Shown: positions 25,693 to 34,508 of the stretch, one piece after another | Layout: every line of letters begins with the position of its first letter | Position numbering within the stretch: position 1 is the first letter of the stretch | Source of the DNA: Stenotrophomonas geniculata ATCC 19374 = JCM 13324 | GTDB taxonomy: Bacteria > Pseudomonadota > Gammaproteobacteria > Xanthomonadales > Xanthomonadaceae | DNA: 64,000 bases | Assembly: GCF_001431625.1 (NCBI RefSeq) | Contig: NZ_LLXT01000138.1 | Span: 62,001 to 126,000 of the forward strand | Direction: 5' to 3' | Translations under genes and position numbers: made by a program | Notes under the pieces: generated by a model | Databases searched by the model: none | What the model was told of the DNA's origin: nothing | Seen by the model: the letters and a program-made list of their open reading frames with translations, nothing else

Positions 25693-25710
25693 GATATGTT
25701 ATAGCATATC
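25693..25710. promoter_or_regulatory. AT-rich palindromic element, copy 2, of the lasso cluster
   Basis: GATATG (25693-25698) and CATATC (25705-25710) are exact inverted arms around TTATAG. Bases 25694-25713 match 17 of 20 positions of the element at 16779-16798. It lies between the divergent receptor and exporter genes, only about 15 bp before the receptor start favoured here, so bound protein would block its promoter. Confidence 0.5.
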
Positions 25711-25804
25711 ATTCAAGATGCGCGACGATCTCTTGCTGTGCCGAGGGGCGACGGCAGGCGCACCGCCACACAGGAGCCACTGCACCGATGCCGGACCGAC
25801 GCTG

Positions 25805-27454
25805 ATGAGAATGTTCGCGCTGCCGCCGCCGGTCACCGAGATCCTCACCGCGTACTGGAAGGCGGACCGCAGGCTGCTGCTGTTGATCGCCGCCATCGTC
25901 GTGCTTTCCAGTTTGGCCACGGTGGCAGCGCCGTACCTGTTCTCGCGCCTGATCGACCGCATCAGCACGGAAGGCATCCGTGAACTGGCGGGATGGTTCC
26001 TGCTCTACGCGGTGATGCTCGGCGCCGCCAGCATCCTGCAGAACACCGTGCAGTACCTGTCGTTCCTCAGTGGCGAGAACCTGGGTTTCATCACCAGCAC
26101 CCGCTACTTCGCGCGGCTGCTGAAGAAGACACACAGCTTCTTCCTGGATTACAACGCAGCCGAACTGCAGGTGGCCGGGGAGAAGGGCCGCAACGCCCTG
26201 AAGATCGTGGTGCAGCTTGGCCTGGTGGTGTTCATTCCCAGCGCACTGCAGATCCTGCTGACCCTGCTGACACTGGGGGCGCTGATCAACCTGCAGATGG
26301 TGGCGATCGTGCTGGGCTACGGTTCTGTGGCCGTCACGCTCTCGGCCATCGCTACCCGGCGAGCACGGATCCATCGTGAGGCGGCGGTCGAAGCGGGCCA
26401 GCTGAATGCGCGCTTCGTCGGCAATGCGATGAACGCGATGGAGACGCTGCGGCAGTTCGGCGGCAGCGCGTGGATGATCCAGCGCTTCGAGCAGAAGGCC
26501 CTGGAGGTCCGCGACAGTTGGCGGGCGTACGTGCTGCAGCGGGTCGGTTTCATCGCGCTGCTGGGCATCGGCCTGGCGGTCGAGTTCATCGTCACCTTCG
26601 CACTGCTGCTCCCGCGCTATCAGAGCGGTGACCTGAGCGTCGGCGATATCGTACTGTTCAACCTGCTGTTGCTGCAGCTCAACATGCCCTTTGAAATGAT
26701 CGCGCGCTCGATCGATGACGTTGCCCGTTCGTGGACGCTGCTGACGCCGCTATCCTCCCTGTGGGCGGCACCCGAAGAGCGGCAGGCAGCAAACGCCGGC
26801 CGATTCCACGGAGAATGCGGCCGGATCGAGTTCCAGCATGTCAGCCATCGCTACGGCAATGGCCGCGGCGTCCGGGATGCGTCCTTCCACGCCGGGCGCG
26901 GCGGCATCAACTTCCTGATGGGGGAGACCGGGGCAGGGAAGTCGACGCTGTTCAAGCTGGCACTGAAGTCGATCGAGCCCCAGCACGGTCGCATCCTGGT
27001 GGATGGCATCGACCTGGCCGACATCGACCGTGCCGCGTGGCACGCCGCCGTCGCCGTCGTTCCCCAGGATGTCATCCTGCTCAACGAGAGCCTGGCCGAC
27101 AACATCCTGCTGGGGCGCCCGCGCGACGACACCCGGTTGCGCCGCGCGACCCGCCAGGCGTCGATCCTGGCCTTGATCGACGCGCTGCCCGAAGGCTTTG
27201 AAACCACCGTGGGCGAGCGTGGCCTGAAACTTTCCGGCGGCGAACGGCAGCGCATCGCCATTGCGCGTGCACTCTACGGAGCGCCCGCCATCCTGTTCCT
27301 GGATGAAGCCAGCTCGGCGCTGGACGAGGCGACCGAGCGCGAGATCATGGGCCATATCCGCGCGCTTGCCGGTGATGTCACGATCGTGGCCATCACCCAT
27401 CGCCGCAGCGTGGTGACCGCAGCCGACCAGGTGATCGTGCTGGCCACGGGCTGA
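25805..27454 (+). CDS. McjD-type lasso peptide ABC exporter (fused permease/ATPase)
   Basis: About 549 residues if translation starts at the ATG at 25805; 25811 and 25718 are alternatives in the same frame, and no start has a good ribosome site. Residues ~25-300 hold six transmembrane helices. The ATPase domain has FLMGETGAGKSTLFKLAL (Walker A near residue 375), LSGGERQRIAIARAL and AILFLDEASSALD, with the switch His in AITHRRS. This is the layout of McjD, which exports the mature lasso peptide and gives self-immunity. A five-codon frame (25788-25805) ends on the ATG and might couple translation. It is separated from genes A-C by the inserted minus-strand operon. Confidence 0.87.
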   Translation: MRMFALPPPVTEILTAYWKADRRLLLLIAAIVVLSSLATVAAPYLFSRLIDRISTEGIRELAGWFLLYAVMLGAASILQNTVQYLSFLSGENLGFITSTRYFARLLKKTHSFFLDYNAAELQVAGEKGRNALKIVVQLGLVVFIPSALQILLTLLTLGALINLQMVAIVLGYGSVAVTLSAIATRRARIHREAAVEAGQLNARFVGNAMNAMETLRQFGGSAWMIQRFEQKALEVRDSWRAYVLQRVGFIALLGIGLAVEFIVTFALLLPRYQSGDLSVGDIVLFNLLLLQLNMPFEMIARSIDDVARSWTLLTPLSSLWAAPEERQAANAGRFHGECGRIEFQHVSHRYGNGRGVRDASFHAGRGGINFLMGETGAGKSTLFKLALKSIEPQHGRILVDGIDLADIDRAAWHAAVAVVPQDVILLNESLADNILLGRPRDDTRLRRATRQASILALIDALPEGFETTVGERGLKLSGGERQRIAIARALYGAPAILFLDEASSALDEATEREIMGHIRALAGDVTIVAITHRRSVVTAADQVIVLATG

Positions 27455-27591
27455 CGGGACCTGGCGGACACCTGCACCTGCAGCTGGGGCGCGATGCTTC
27501 TGGGGTACGCTGTGCGCGACCGTTCCCGGTGCCTCCCGCGCTGTCGATGCCTGGCCCGTGACCCCGCACCGACTCATTCCAGGAATCCCGC

Positions 27592-28191
27592 ATGTCCGAC
27601 AACCTTCCACCGCTGAACATCCTGGCGTTTGCCGGCAGCCTGCGCAGCAACAGTTACAACCGGCGCCTGGTCAGGGCTGCAGCAGGCGCCGCGCCTGCGG
27701 GCCTGCTGCTGACCGTGCATGACACCATTGTCGATATTCCGCTGTTCGACGAAGACGTGGAAGCCGCCGACCCGGCCGGTCCTGCCGGGGTCAAGCGCCT
27801 GCGCGCGGCCATTGCAGCCGCTGACGGCGTGCTGATCGCCACGCCGGAGTACAGCCAGTCACTGCCCGGCGTACTCAAGAACACGCTCGATTGGCTGTCC
27901 CGCGACGATGCCGAATACCGCACGGTCCTTTCGGCCAAGCCGGTGGCGATCATCGGCGCCACGCCGGGTCACTGGGGCACCAAACTGGCGCAGTCGCAGC
28001 TGCGCCATACATTGACCGCCATGGGGGCATTGACCATGGCCTCGCCACAGCTCTATGTGGCCGAAGCAGCGGCCGCCTACAACAATGACGCGGACGATTT
28101 CGACGCGGCGACGCGCAAGCGCCTGCAGCGCTTCCTGGAGGGATTCCAGGCCTGGGTCCAGTTGCTGCAGGGCAGGGCATCGCGCGGTTGA
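27592..28191 (+). CDS. NADPH-dependent FMN reductase family protein
   Basis: A 199-residue flavodoxin-fold protein with AGGAA 6 bases upstream of its ATG. The FMN phosphate loop is FAGSLRSNSYNRRLV (residues ~14-28), and TPEYSQSLPGVLKNTLDWLSR near residue 85 is the family hallmark. Proteins of this group (ChrR/YieF-like) reduce quinones, chromate or azo compounds with NAD(P)H in the cytoplasm. It stands alone, 137 bp after the lasso exporter and convergent with the acyl-CoA ligase. It is probably not part of the lasso cluster. Confidence 0.87.
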   Translation: MSDNLPPLNILAFAGSLRSNSYNRRLVRAAAGAAPAGLLLTVHDTIVDIPLFDEDVEAADPAGPAGVKRLRAAIAAADGVLIATPEYSQSLPGVLKNTLDWLSRDDAEYRTVLSAKPVAIIGATPGHWGTKLAQSQLRHTLTAMGALTMASPQLYVAEAAAAYNNDADDFDAATRKRLQRFLEGFQAWVQLLQGRASRG

Positions 28192-28210
28192 GCCGTGCCG
28201 GCAGAGGGCG

Positions 28211-29857
28211 TCAGCGCCCGCCGGTGCCAGCGCCCGGATCATGCAGCCCGCGCAGTTTTTTCTTGTTGATCTTGCCCACGCTGGTCCGCTCGATCGCATC
28301 CACGAAGCTGACACGCTCCGGAATCGCATAGCGTGAGATGTCTCCGGAACGGCTGCGCGCTGCGACCAGTTCGATGATCTCCGCCTCTGACACATCACGG
28401 CCGGGCTGCCTGACCACCAGTGGCAGCGGCCGTTCGCCCCATTTCGCATCGGCGATACCGATCACCGCGACCTCGCTGACCGCCGGGTGCAGTGCGATGA
28501 TGTCTTCCAGCGCGAGCGAGGAGATCCATTCGCCACCGGTCTTGATCACGTCCTTGATGCGATCGGTGACGCGCAGGTAGCCACCTTCATCGATGTTGCC
28601 GATGTCGCCAGTGTGCAGGTAGCCGCCCGCCCACAGCGCTGCCGAAGCGTCCGGATCGTGCAGGTAACCCTGGGTCAGCCAGGGGGCTCGTGCCACCACT
28701 TCGCCGGTGGCCACGCCATCGTGGACGACATCGCCCATGTCCGGGTCGACAATGCGCAGGTCCACCAGTGGCACCGGAGTGCCGGCCTTGGTGCGCAATG
28801 ACAGCACCTCGTCGGCATCGGTCATGCTGTCCACGTCGATCTGGGCGATGGTGAGCAGAGGGCAGGTCTCGGACATGCCATAGCCGCCGAAGATGTCGAT
28901 GCCCCGTGCCAGTGCACGCTGCGCCAGAGCACGGGGCAGGGCCGCACCGCCGATGATCACCTTCCAGCCCTCCAGGTCGGTCTGCGCCGCGTCCGGATGC
29001 TCCAGCAGCATGTGCAGGATGGTTGGCACACAGTGCGAGAAGGTCACCTTTTCGCGCGCGATCAACGCCAGCAGCTTCGCAGGCAGGTAGCGCCCCGGAT
29101 AGACCTGCCTGATGCCCATCGCGGTAGCCACGTAGGGCAGGCCCCACGCGTGCACATGGAACATCGGGGTCATGGGCATGTAGACGTCGTCACGGTGCAG
29201 GCGGCCCTGGCGGGGGGCGCCGCCGAGCGCGGCCATCGCCGCCAGCGAATGCAGCACCAGCTGCCGGTGGCTGAAATAGACCCCTTTGGGCAACCCGGTG
29301 GTTCCGGTGGTGTAGAACACCGTGGCACGGGCATTCTCGTCGAAGTCCGGGAAGCGGACGACCGGCGTGGCATCACGCAGGCCCGTTTCGTACTCGGTGG
29401 CGAAGCCTGGCGGCAGCGGGCCATCGGCATCGTCTAGCAGAATGCGGGTGCGCAGGTCCGGCAGCTGCTCGTCGATGGCGTCCAGCAGCGGCAGGAACTC
29501 GCGGTTGGCCAGGATCGCCCGCGCGCCGCTGTGGTTCAGCGTGTACGCGATCTGCTCGGGGGCCAGGCGCACGTTCACCATCATCAGCACCGCACCGATC
29601 ATCGGCACCGCGAAGTAGGCCTCCAGGTAGCGGTTGCTGTCCCAGTCCATCACCGCCACCGTGTCGCCGTGGCCGTATCCCAGCGAGGTCAGCAGGCCTG
29701 CCAGCTGGCCGATGCGCGCGTGCAGGGTGCGGTAATCGAACCGTACCTGGTCGCCGTAGACGATTTCCTGTCCAGGGCTCACCGCCAGCGGCATCAGCAG
29801 CAGCTGCTTGATCAGCAGTGGATAGGCATGGGCATCGGGAGTGGGGGCGGATGACAT
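28211..29857 (-). CDS. Medium/long-chain acyl-CoA ligase (AMP-forming)
   Basis: A 548-residue adenylate-forming enzyme; the ATG at 29857 has GAGGAAA 5 bases upstream. The P-loop is TVFYTTGTTGLPKGVYFSH (near residue 185). Later motifs are GGYGMSETCPL (A5), GGYLHTGDIGNIDEGGYLRVTDRIKDVIKTGGEWIS (A7-A8), and the C-terminal catalytic Lys in TSVGKINKKKLRG. The overall form matches AlkK-type fatty acyl-CoA synthetases rather than acetyl-CoA synthetase. It is divergent from the response regulator gene at 29987, with a CCTAGG-centred palindrome between them, suggesting control by that regulator. Confidence 0.88.
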   Translation of the reverse strand: MSSAPTPDAHAYPLLIKQLLLMPLAVSPGQEIVYGDQVRFDYRTLHARIGQLAGLLTSLGYGHGDTVAVMDWDSNRYLEAYFAVPMIGAVLMMVNVRLAPEQIAYTLNHSGARAILANREFLPLLDAIDEQLPDLRTRILLDDADGPLPPGFATEYETGLRDATPVVRFPDFDENARATVFYTTGTTGLPKGVYFSHRQLVLHSLAAMAALGGAPRQGRLHRDDVYMPMTPMFHVHAWGLPYVATAMGIRQVYPGRYLPAKLLALIAREKVTFSHCVPTILHMLLEHPDAAQTDLEGWKVIIGGAALPRALAQRALARGIDIFGGYGMSETCPLLTIAQIDVDSMTDADEVLSLRTKAGTPVPLVDLRIVDPDMGDVVHDGVATGEVVARAPWLTQGYLHDPDASAALWAGGYLHTGDIGNIDEGGYLRVTDRIKDVIKTGGEWISSLALEDIIALHPAVSEVAVIGIADAKWGERPLPLVVRQPGRDVSEAEIIELVAARSRSGDISRYAIPERVSFVDAIERTSVGKINKKKLRGLHDPGAGTGGR

Positions 29858-29934
29858 GGCATTTCCTCGTGGACGGCGTTGCGGTCGCCGGCCTTCTCCG
29901 CCCCACACTAGCAAGCCCTTCCTGCTGTACCAGC

Positions 29935-29946
29935 GTACCTAGGTAC
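29935..29946. promoter_or_regulatory. Perfect palindrome with core ACCTAGGT, copy 1
   Basis: GTACCTAGGTAC is a perfect 12-bp palindrome in the gap between the acyl-CoA ligase and the LuxR-type response regulator. A second site with the same 8-bp core lies before the receptor operon (37700-37713). Palindromes of this kind suit dimeric NarL/LuxR-type response regulators. Confidence 0.45.
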
Positions 29947-29986
29947 CTGTTCCCGCGCGCAGCCGATTTGATAATCTCGCCAGGAC

Positions 29987-30661
29987 ATGCCAACCCTGCT
30001 CATCGCCGATGATCACCCCTTGTTCCGTGCGGCACTGCATCGCGCGGCGGAAGAGGCGGTTGCCGATCTGCAGATCAGCGAGGCTGATTCGCTGGACGGC
30101 GTGCTGGAGGTGATCGAGAACCAGTCGATCGACCTGATGCTGCTTGACCTGCACATGCCCGGCAACCATGGGCTGGCCGGGTTGGCCACGATCCGTGCCC
30201 TGCAGCCGGGCCTGGCGATCATCATCGTCTCCGCCAACGAGGAGCCGCAGGTCATCCGGCGTGCCATCGACCTCGGCGCCGCGGGCTACCTGCCCAAGAG
30301 CTCGGGCTTGAACGAACTGCAGTCCGCGCTGCAGTCCGTGCTGGAGGGTGAGCGCTGGATTCCAGCGTTGCTGCGCGAGCCGGTGGCGCGGGTGGCACCG
30401 TTCAGCAGGGATACCGACCTGGCCGCACGCCTGGCCAGCCTGTCGGCACATCAGTACAAGGTGCTGGGGCTGGTGGCCGAGGGCCTGCTCAACAAGCAGA
30501 TCGCCGACCGGCTGGGCGTACAGCTGCGCACGGTCAAGGCACACATGACACGCATCATGGAGCGGCTGGGCGTGCGCAACCGCGCGCAGGCCATCCGCGT
30601 GCTGCACGAAATGGGATTGGCCGATCCGTCCCGGCAGATCGAAGAGCTTCCCGAGCCCTGA
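29987..30661 (+). CDS. LuxR/NarL-family response regulator (CrbR/ErdR-like)
   Basis: A 224-residue regulator. The receiver domain (residues 1-120) has the acidic pair ADDH, phospho-acceptor Asp54 in LLDLHMPG, and a Lys in GYLPKSSG. The helix-turn-helix (residues ~150-205) is ARLASLSAHQYKVLGLVAEGLLNKQIADRLGVQLRTVKAHMTRIMERLGV. Its size and its convergent neighbour, an SLC5-fused hybrid kinase ending 4 bp away, match the CrbS/CrbR (MxtR/ErdR) systems that control acetate and short-chain carbon use in gammaproteobacteria. The pairing is inferred from architecture and position. Confidence 0.87.
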   Translation: MPTLLIADDHPLFRAALHRAAEEAVADLQISEADSLDGVLEVIENQSIDLMLLDLHMPGNHGLAGLATIRALQPGLAIIIVSANEEPQVIRRAIDLGAAGYLPKSSGLNELQSALQSVLEGERWIPALLREPVARVAPFSRDTDLAARLASLSAHQYKVLGLVAEGLLNKQIADRLGVQLRTVKAHMTRIMERLGVRNRAQAIRVLHEMGLADPSRQIEELPEP

Positions 30662-30665
30662 TGGG

Positions 30666-33600
30666 TCAGGGCGTGGCAGTGGTCGCCAGCAGGTGGTTGA
30701 TCGCCCAGCGCAGCGCCAACGGCTTGAACGGCTTGTTGAGCAGGGACAGCCCAACGCCGCGCACCGCCTCGCGCGTATCGCTGCCGGTATCGGCACTGAG
30801 GATCACCGTCGGCCGCGGCCCATGCATGCCCGTCAGCCGCTTCCACAGCGCAACACCGGTATCGCCATCATCCAGGTGATAGTCGAACAGCCACAGCGCC
30901 GCCTCGTGCGCTGAGGATCCGATGTCATCGGCGTTGCCTGCCGCGATCACATCGCAACCCCAGGAATGCAGCAGCTGCCGCATCGCCTCCAGTGCGTCCG
31001 GGTCGTTGTCCACCACCAGTACACGAATTCCCTTCAGGGCGCTGCTGCCGCCCGTCGGTGGTGGACTGCGCGGGGTCACAGGGGGTGCTGCGCGTTGCAC
31101 GCTGATCGAGAAGGCCGAGCCATGCCCGGGTACGCTGCGCAGGTGCAAGGGTGCATGCAGCAGGTCGGCAATGCGGTGCGCGATGGTCAAGCCCAGGCCC
31201 AGTCCTTGCCCGTTGCTGCGATCGATCCGGTGGAACTCCTCGAACACCACCGCCTGCTGCTCCGGAGCAATGCCGGGGCCGGTGTCATGCACGCCGATCA
31301 TCAGTGCCTGCCCCTGGCGGCGCACACCCAGCAAGACACCGCCATGGCGGGTATAACGAATGGCGTTGGCCAGGAAGTTCTGCAGCACCCGGCGCAGCAG
31401 CAGCGGGTCGCTATGGACCCAGGCCTGGCTCCGCACGTGGCGGAACTGCAGGCCACGCGCCGCCGCCAGCACCGCGAACTCCTGCGCAAGCGGATCCAGC
31501 ACGGTCGACAGCGCGAAGGGGCGCGGATCGGCCACCAGCCCACCGGCTTCCAGTCGCGAGATATCCAGCAGGCCGGACAGCAGGTCATCAGTGGAATCCA
31601 ATGCGCCGCGGATCTGCCGCAGGAAACTGTCGAGGAACTCGGACTCGATGTGCTGCGACATCGCCTCGGTCAGCAACTGGGCCGCATGCAGGGGCTGGAT
31701 GAGATCATGGCCGACCGCCGTCAGGAAGCGCGTTTTTGCCGCGTTCGCGCGCTCGGCCTCCTGTACCGCCTGCTGCAGCCGCGCGGTGCGGTCCTGTACC
31801 CGGCGTTCCAGATTCTCATTACTGCGCTTGAGCGCATCTTCCGCGCGGCGGAACGCCGTGACATCGGTGAATGTGGCTACATAGCCACCGCCCGGCATCG
31901 GGTTGCCGCGGATCTCGACGATGGTGTCATCGGGGAAAATCCGTTCGGAAAGGTGTGGCGTGCCACGGCGCATATGCGCGACGCGGCGCTGCAATGCCTT
32001 GGTCGGCGTGTCGCCAGGGCCGTCGCCGATCTTCAGCTGTCCCAGTGCCCATGCCGTGAGGTTGACCACCGGCTGCCCGACCTGCAGCAGCTCCGGCGGG
32101 AACCTGAACAGCGCGGCGTAGCGGCTGTTCCAGGCCACCAGCTGCAGCTGCGCATCGACCACGCTGATGCCCTGGCTCATGTTCTCCAGCGCAGCTTCCA
32201 GCAGGCGCTGGTTGAAGCGCAGCACCTGGGTGGCCTCGCCGACGGCGCGGGTCACCGCGTCCAGCGGCGCGGCGCCGCCCTCGCGTGCGGCTTCGACCAA
32301 CAGCCGTGCCATGCCTGCGCCGACCACGGCCGTCAGCTCACGCTCGACGGCGGTGACCCGGTCGTCATCCAGCATCTGCCCGGCGTGGCCCTCCAGCAGC
32401 TGGCGCGCACGCTCCTGGCCAAGGAAGCGTCCGGCGGTCCTGCGCAGGGACGCCGCAGCCACCGCATCCCGCCTCCGCGGCAAGGACGGACGCACGGCCC
32501 GCGACACCAGGGCCACGGCCAGCAGGTTGACCGCCAGGCTGGCCCCCATGCTGATGGCGATATGCCCCGGCTGCACGCGCAGCGAGACCACCGACAACCA
32601 ATGCAGCCCGTCGGCGTCGACCGACGGCGTCGCGGCCGGGATCACCATCGGCAGCAGTACCAGCCACAGCCAGGCCAACGAGCCCAGCACGATGCCGGCC
32701 ATGATGGCCGCGGAGGGCGTACGTGGGCGATACACCGCCAGCAGCACAGCCGGTGCCAGCTGCGAGAGGGCGGTGAAGGACATCAGGCCGAAATCGCTGA
32801 GTGCCTCGGTGTCGCTCATCGCGCGGCTGTACAGCCACGACATCAGGAACACGGCGAGGATGCCGGCACGGCGGAACGCCAGCACGCGCGGGCGCAGATC
32901 GGCGTTGGCCACGCCACCCTCGATGCCGCCGAGCAGGCGCGAACCGAATCCGTGGTTGCCAAGCATGATCGACAGGGTCAGCCCGGACAGGATCATCATG
33001 CCCGTGGCCGCGCTCAGGCTGCCCAGATAGGCCAGCAGCGCCAGCAGATGATGGCCACCGGCCTGCGGCAGCGCCAGCACGTACAGGTCCGGTGATACCG
33101 AGGCCGGCAGCTGCGCGGCACCGGCCAATGCCATCGGCACCGACGGCAGACCGATCAGCAGCAGGTAGACCGGGAACATCCAGCGTGCCGTCTTCAGGTC
33201 CGAGGTCTGGCGAAGCTCGACCACGCCGACGTGGAACTGGTGAGGCAGGGTGAACGCGGAGATCGCCCCCAGCGCGACCATGGTGAGATAGTCCGGCACG
33301 ATGGCCGGTGGCGGCAGCTGCGCCATCTTCTCCAGCAGCGGCGTGCCGGCTTTGTGCACGGACAGCGCCGCATACAGGCCAATGGCCAGCAGTGCGACCA
33401 GTTTCAGCACCGATTCCAGGCCCAGCGCGACCACGATGCCGCGGTTGGGCTCGGTAGCCGAGGCCTTGCGTGCACCGAACAGCAGGGTGAACGCTGCCAT
33501 CGTCAGCGCGAACCAGAACGACATGTCCAGCTGCGCACCGGCAGGCGCGAACCGATCACCCAGCAGGGCACCCAGCCCCTGGCTGACGGCTTTCAGCTGC

Positions 33601-33995
33601 AGTGCGATGTAGGGAATGATGCCGAACAGCGCCACCAGGGTGATAGTGAAGCCGAGGCCGCGATCGGCACGCAGTCGTGCAACGACCAGATCGGCGATGG
33701 TGGCACTGTTGTGCTGCTTGGCCAGCCGCCCGAGGCGGAGCAGGAACGGCAGGCCCAACGCGAAGATCAGCGCCATGCCGGCCAGGGTCGGTGGAATGGG
33801 GAAACCCCATTGCTGCCCCTGCGAGGCCGCACCGTAGTAGGTCCACGCGGTGCAGTGCACGGCCAGCGACAGTGCATAGATGAGCGGCCAGGCCTTCGAA
33901 AGCCGGTGCCCGCGGCGCTCGCCCCACAGCGCCACGCCAAACAGCAGTGCGGTCCATGCAATGCAGGCGAAGAGGACGATGGAGGGCGTCAACAT
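30666..33995 (-). CDS. SLC5-fused hybrid sensor histidine kinase (CrbS/MxtR-like)
   Basis: An 1109-residue inner-membrane protein. Residues 1 to ~490 form a sodium:solute symporter (SLC5) domain of about 13 helices. A STAC-like linker (~500-590) and a PAS domain (~600-720; ALENMSQGISVVDAQLQLVAWN) follow. A coiled coil leads into the HisKA box (VGHDLIQPLHAAQ, His near 762). The HATPase has NAIRYT and DTGPGIAP with GLGLGLTI. A C-terminal receiver starts near 988 with phospho-Asp in LFDYHLDDGD. The transporter part may sense or carry a short carboxylate. It is convergent with its likely regulator and follows the MaoC gene by 36 bp. Confidence 0.9.
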   Translation of the reverse strand: MLTPSIVLFACIAWTALLFGVALWGERRGHRLSKAWPLIYALSLAVHCTAWTYYGAASQGQQWGFPIPPTLAGMALIFALGLPFLLRLGRLAKQHNSATIADLVVARLRADRGLGFTITLVALFGIIPYIALQLKAVSQGLGALLGDRFAPAGAQLDMSFWFALTMAAFTLLFGARKASATEPNRGIVVALGLESVLKLVALLAIGLYAALSVHKAGTPLLEKMAQLPPPAIVPDYLTMVALGAISAFTLPHQFHVGVVELRQTSDLKTARWMFPVYLLLIGLPSVPMALAGAAQLPASVSPDLYVLALPQAGGHHLLALLAYLGSLSAATGMMILSGLTLSIMLGNHGFGSRLLGGIEGGVANADLRPRVLAFRRAGILAVFLMSWLYSRAMSDTEALSDFGLMSFTALSQLAPAVLLAVYRPRTPSAAIMAGIVLGSLAWLWLVLLPMVIPAATPSVDADGLHWLSVVSLRVQPGHIAISMGASLAVNLLAVALVSRAVRPSLPRRRDAVAAASLRRTAGRFLGQERARQLLEGHAGQMLDDDRVTAVERELTAVVGAGMARLLVEAAREGGAAPLDAVTRAVGEATQVLRFNQRLLEAALENMSQGISVVDAQLQLVAWNSRYAALFRFPPELLQVGQPVVNLTAWALGQLKIGDGPGDTPTKALQRRVAHMRRGTPHLSERIFPDDTIVEIRGNPMPGGGYVATFTDVTAFRRAEDALKRSNENLERRVQDRTARLQQAVQEAERANAAKTRFLTAVGHDLIQPLHAAQLLTEAMSQHIESEFLDSFLRQIRGALDSTDDLLSGLLDISRLEAGGLVADPRPFALSTVLDPLAQEFAVLAAARGLQFRHVRSQAWVHSDPLLLRRVLQNFLANAIRYTRHGGVLLGVRRQGQALMIGVHDTGPGIAPEQQAVVFEEFHRIDRSNGQGLGLGLTIAHRIADLLHAPLHLRSVPGHGSAFSISVQRAAPPVTPRSPPPTGGSSALKGIRVLVVDNDPDALEAMRQLLHSWGCDVIAAGNADDIGSSAHEAALWLFDYHLDDGDTGVALWKRLTGMHGPRPTVILSADTGSDTREAVRGVGLSLLNKPFKPLALRWAINHLLATTATP

Positions 33996-34031
33996 CGCTC
34001 CAGTGTAGGGAGAGAAGCGGGCAGGGTGGTG

Positions 34032-34508
34032 CTAGGCGGCGATCACGATCAGTGACAGCTGCTCAGCGACCAGTGCCAGCTCGCCATCGGCGACCCGCTC
34101 GACGGCCTTGCGCTGGGTCAGCAGCCACTGGCCGTGCTGGCGCGCATCCAGTGACACCAGCTGCGAGCGTACCCGCACCTCGGACCCGCTCGGCACCGGC
34201 GCCAGGAAGCGGACCTTGTTCAAGCCGTAGTTGAGCGCATGGGCGATGCCGGGGAAGCCGGCGAGGGCGGCCACATCGTCCTCCACCGTCAGCGAGAGCA
34301 ACAGGAAGCCATGTGCGATGGTATGCCCACCCGGCATCTGCGCCTGCGCCCGCGCTGGATCGACATGGATCCAGTTGTGGTCACCGGTGGCGTCGGCAAA
34401 AGCATCGATGCGCGCCTGGTCCACGCGGGTCACGCCACTCAGCCGCTCACTGGCGGCCCACTGCTGCAACGCCTGCAGGGCGGGAGGCAGGTCGCTGTCC
34501 GCACTCAC
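34032..34508 (-). CDS. MaoC-like (R)-specific enoyl-CoA hydratase family protein
   Basis: A 158-residue single hot-dog domain. The hydratase-2 motif is FADATGDHNWIHVDPARA (residues ~37-54), holding the catalytic Asp/His, followed by IAHGFLLLSL. Such small MaoC/NodN proteins hydrate or dehydrate acyl-CoA thioesters in the cytoplasm. Its ATG overlaps the stop of the alpha/beta hydrolase gene in an ATGA (34505-34508), so both are translated together. With the acyl-CoA ligase nearby, a fatty or aromatic acyl-CoA substrate is plausible. Confidence 0.86.
   Translation of the reverse strand: MSADSDLPPALQALQQWAASERLSGVTRVDQARIDAFADATGDHNWIHVDPARAQAQMPGGHTIAHGFLLLSLTVEDDVAALAGFPGIAHALNYGLNKVRFLAPVPSGSEVRVRSQLVSLDARQHGQWLLTQRKAVERVADGELALVAEQLSLIVIAA

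Noticed and set aside
28211..29857. Identification as acetyl-CoA synthetase because of the CrbS/R-like neighbours
   Set aside because: At 548 residues and with AlkK/FadD-like motifs it fits a fatty acyl-CoA ligase; acetyl-CoA synthetase is about 650 residues.
30966..33095. Plus-strand open frame of about 700 codons opposite the hybrid kinase
   Set aside because: Gln/His/Arg-rich antisense frame of a domain-complete sensor kinase.
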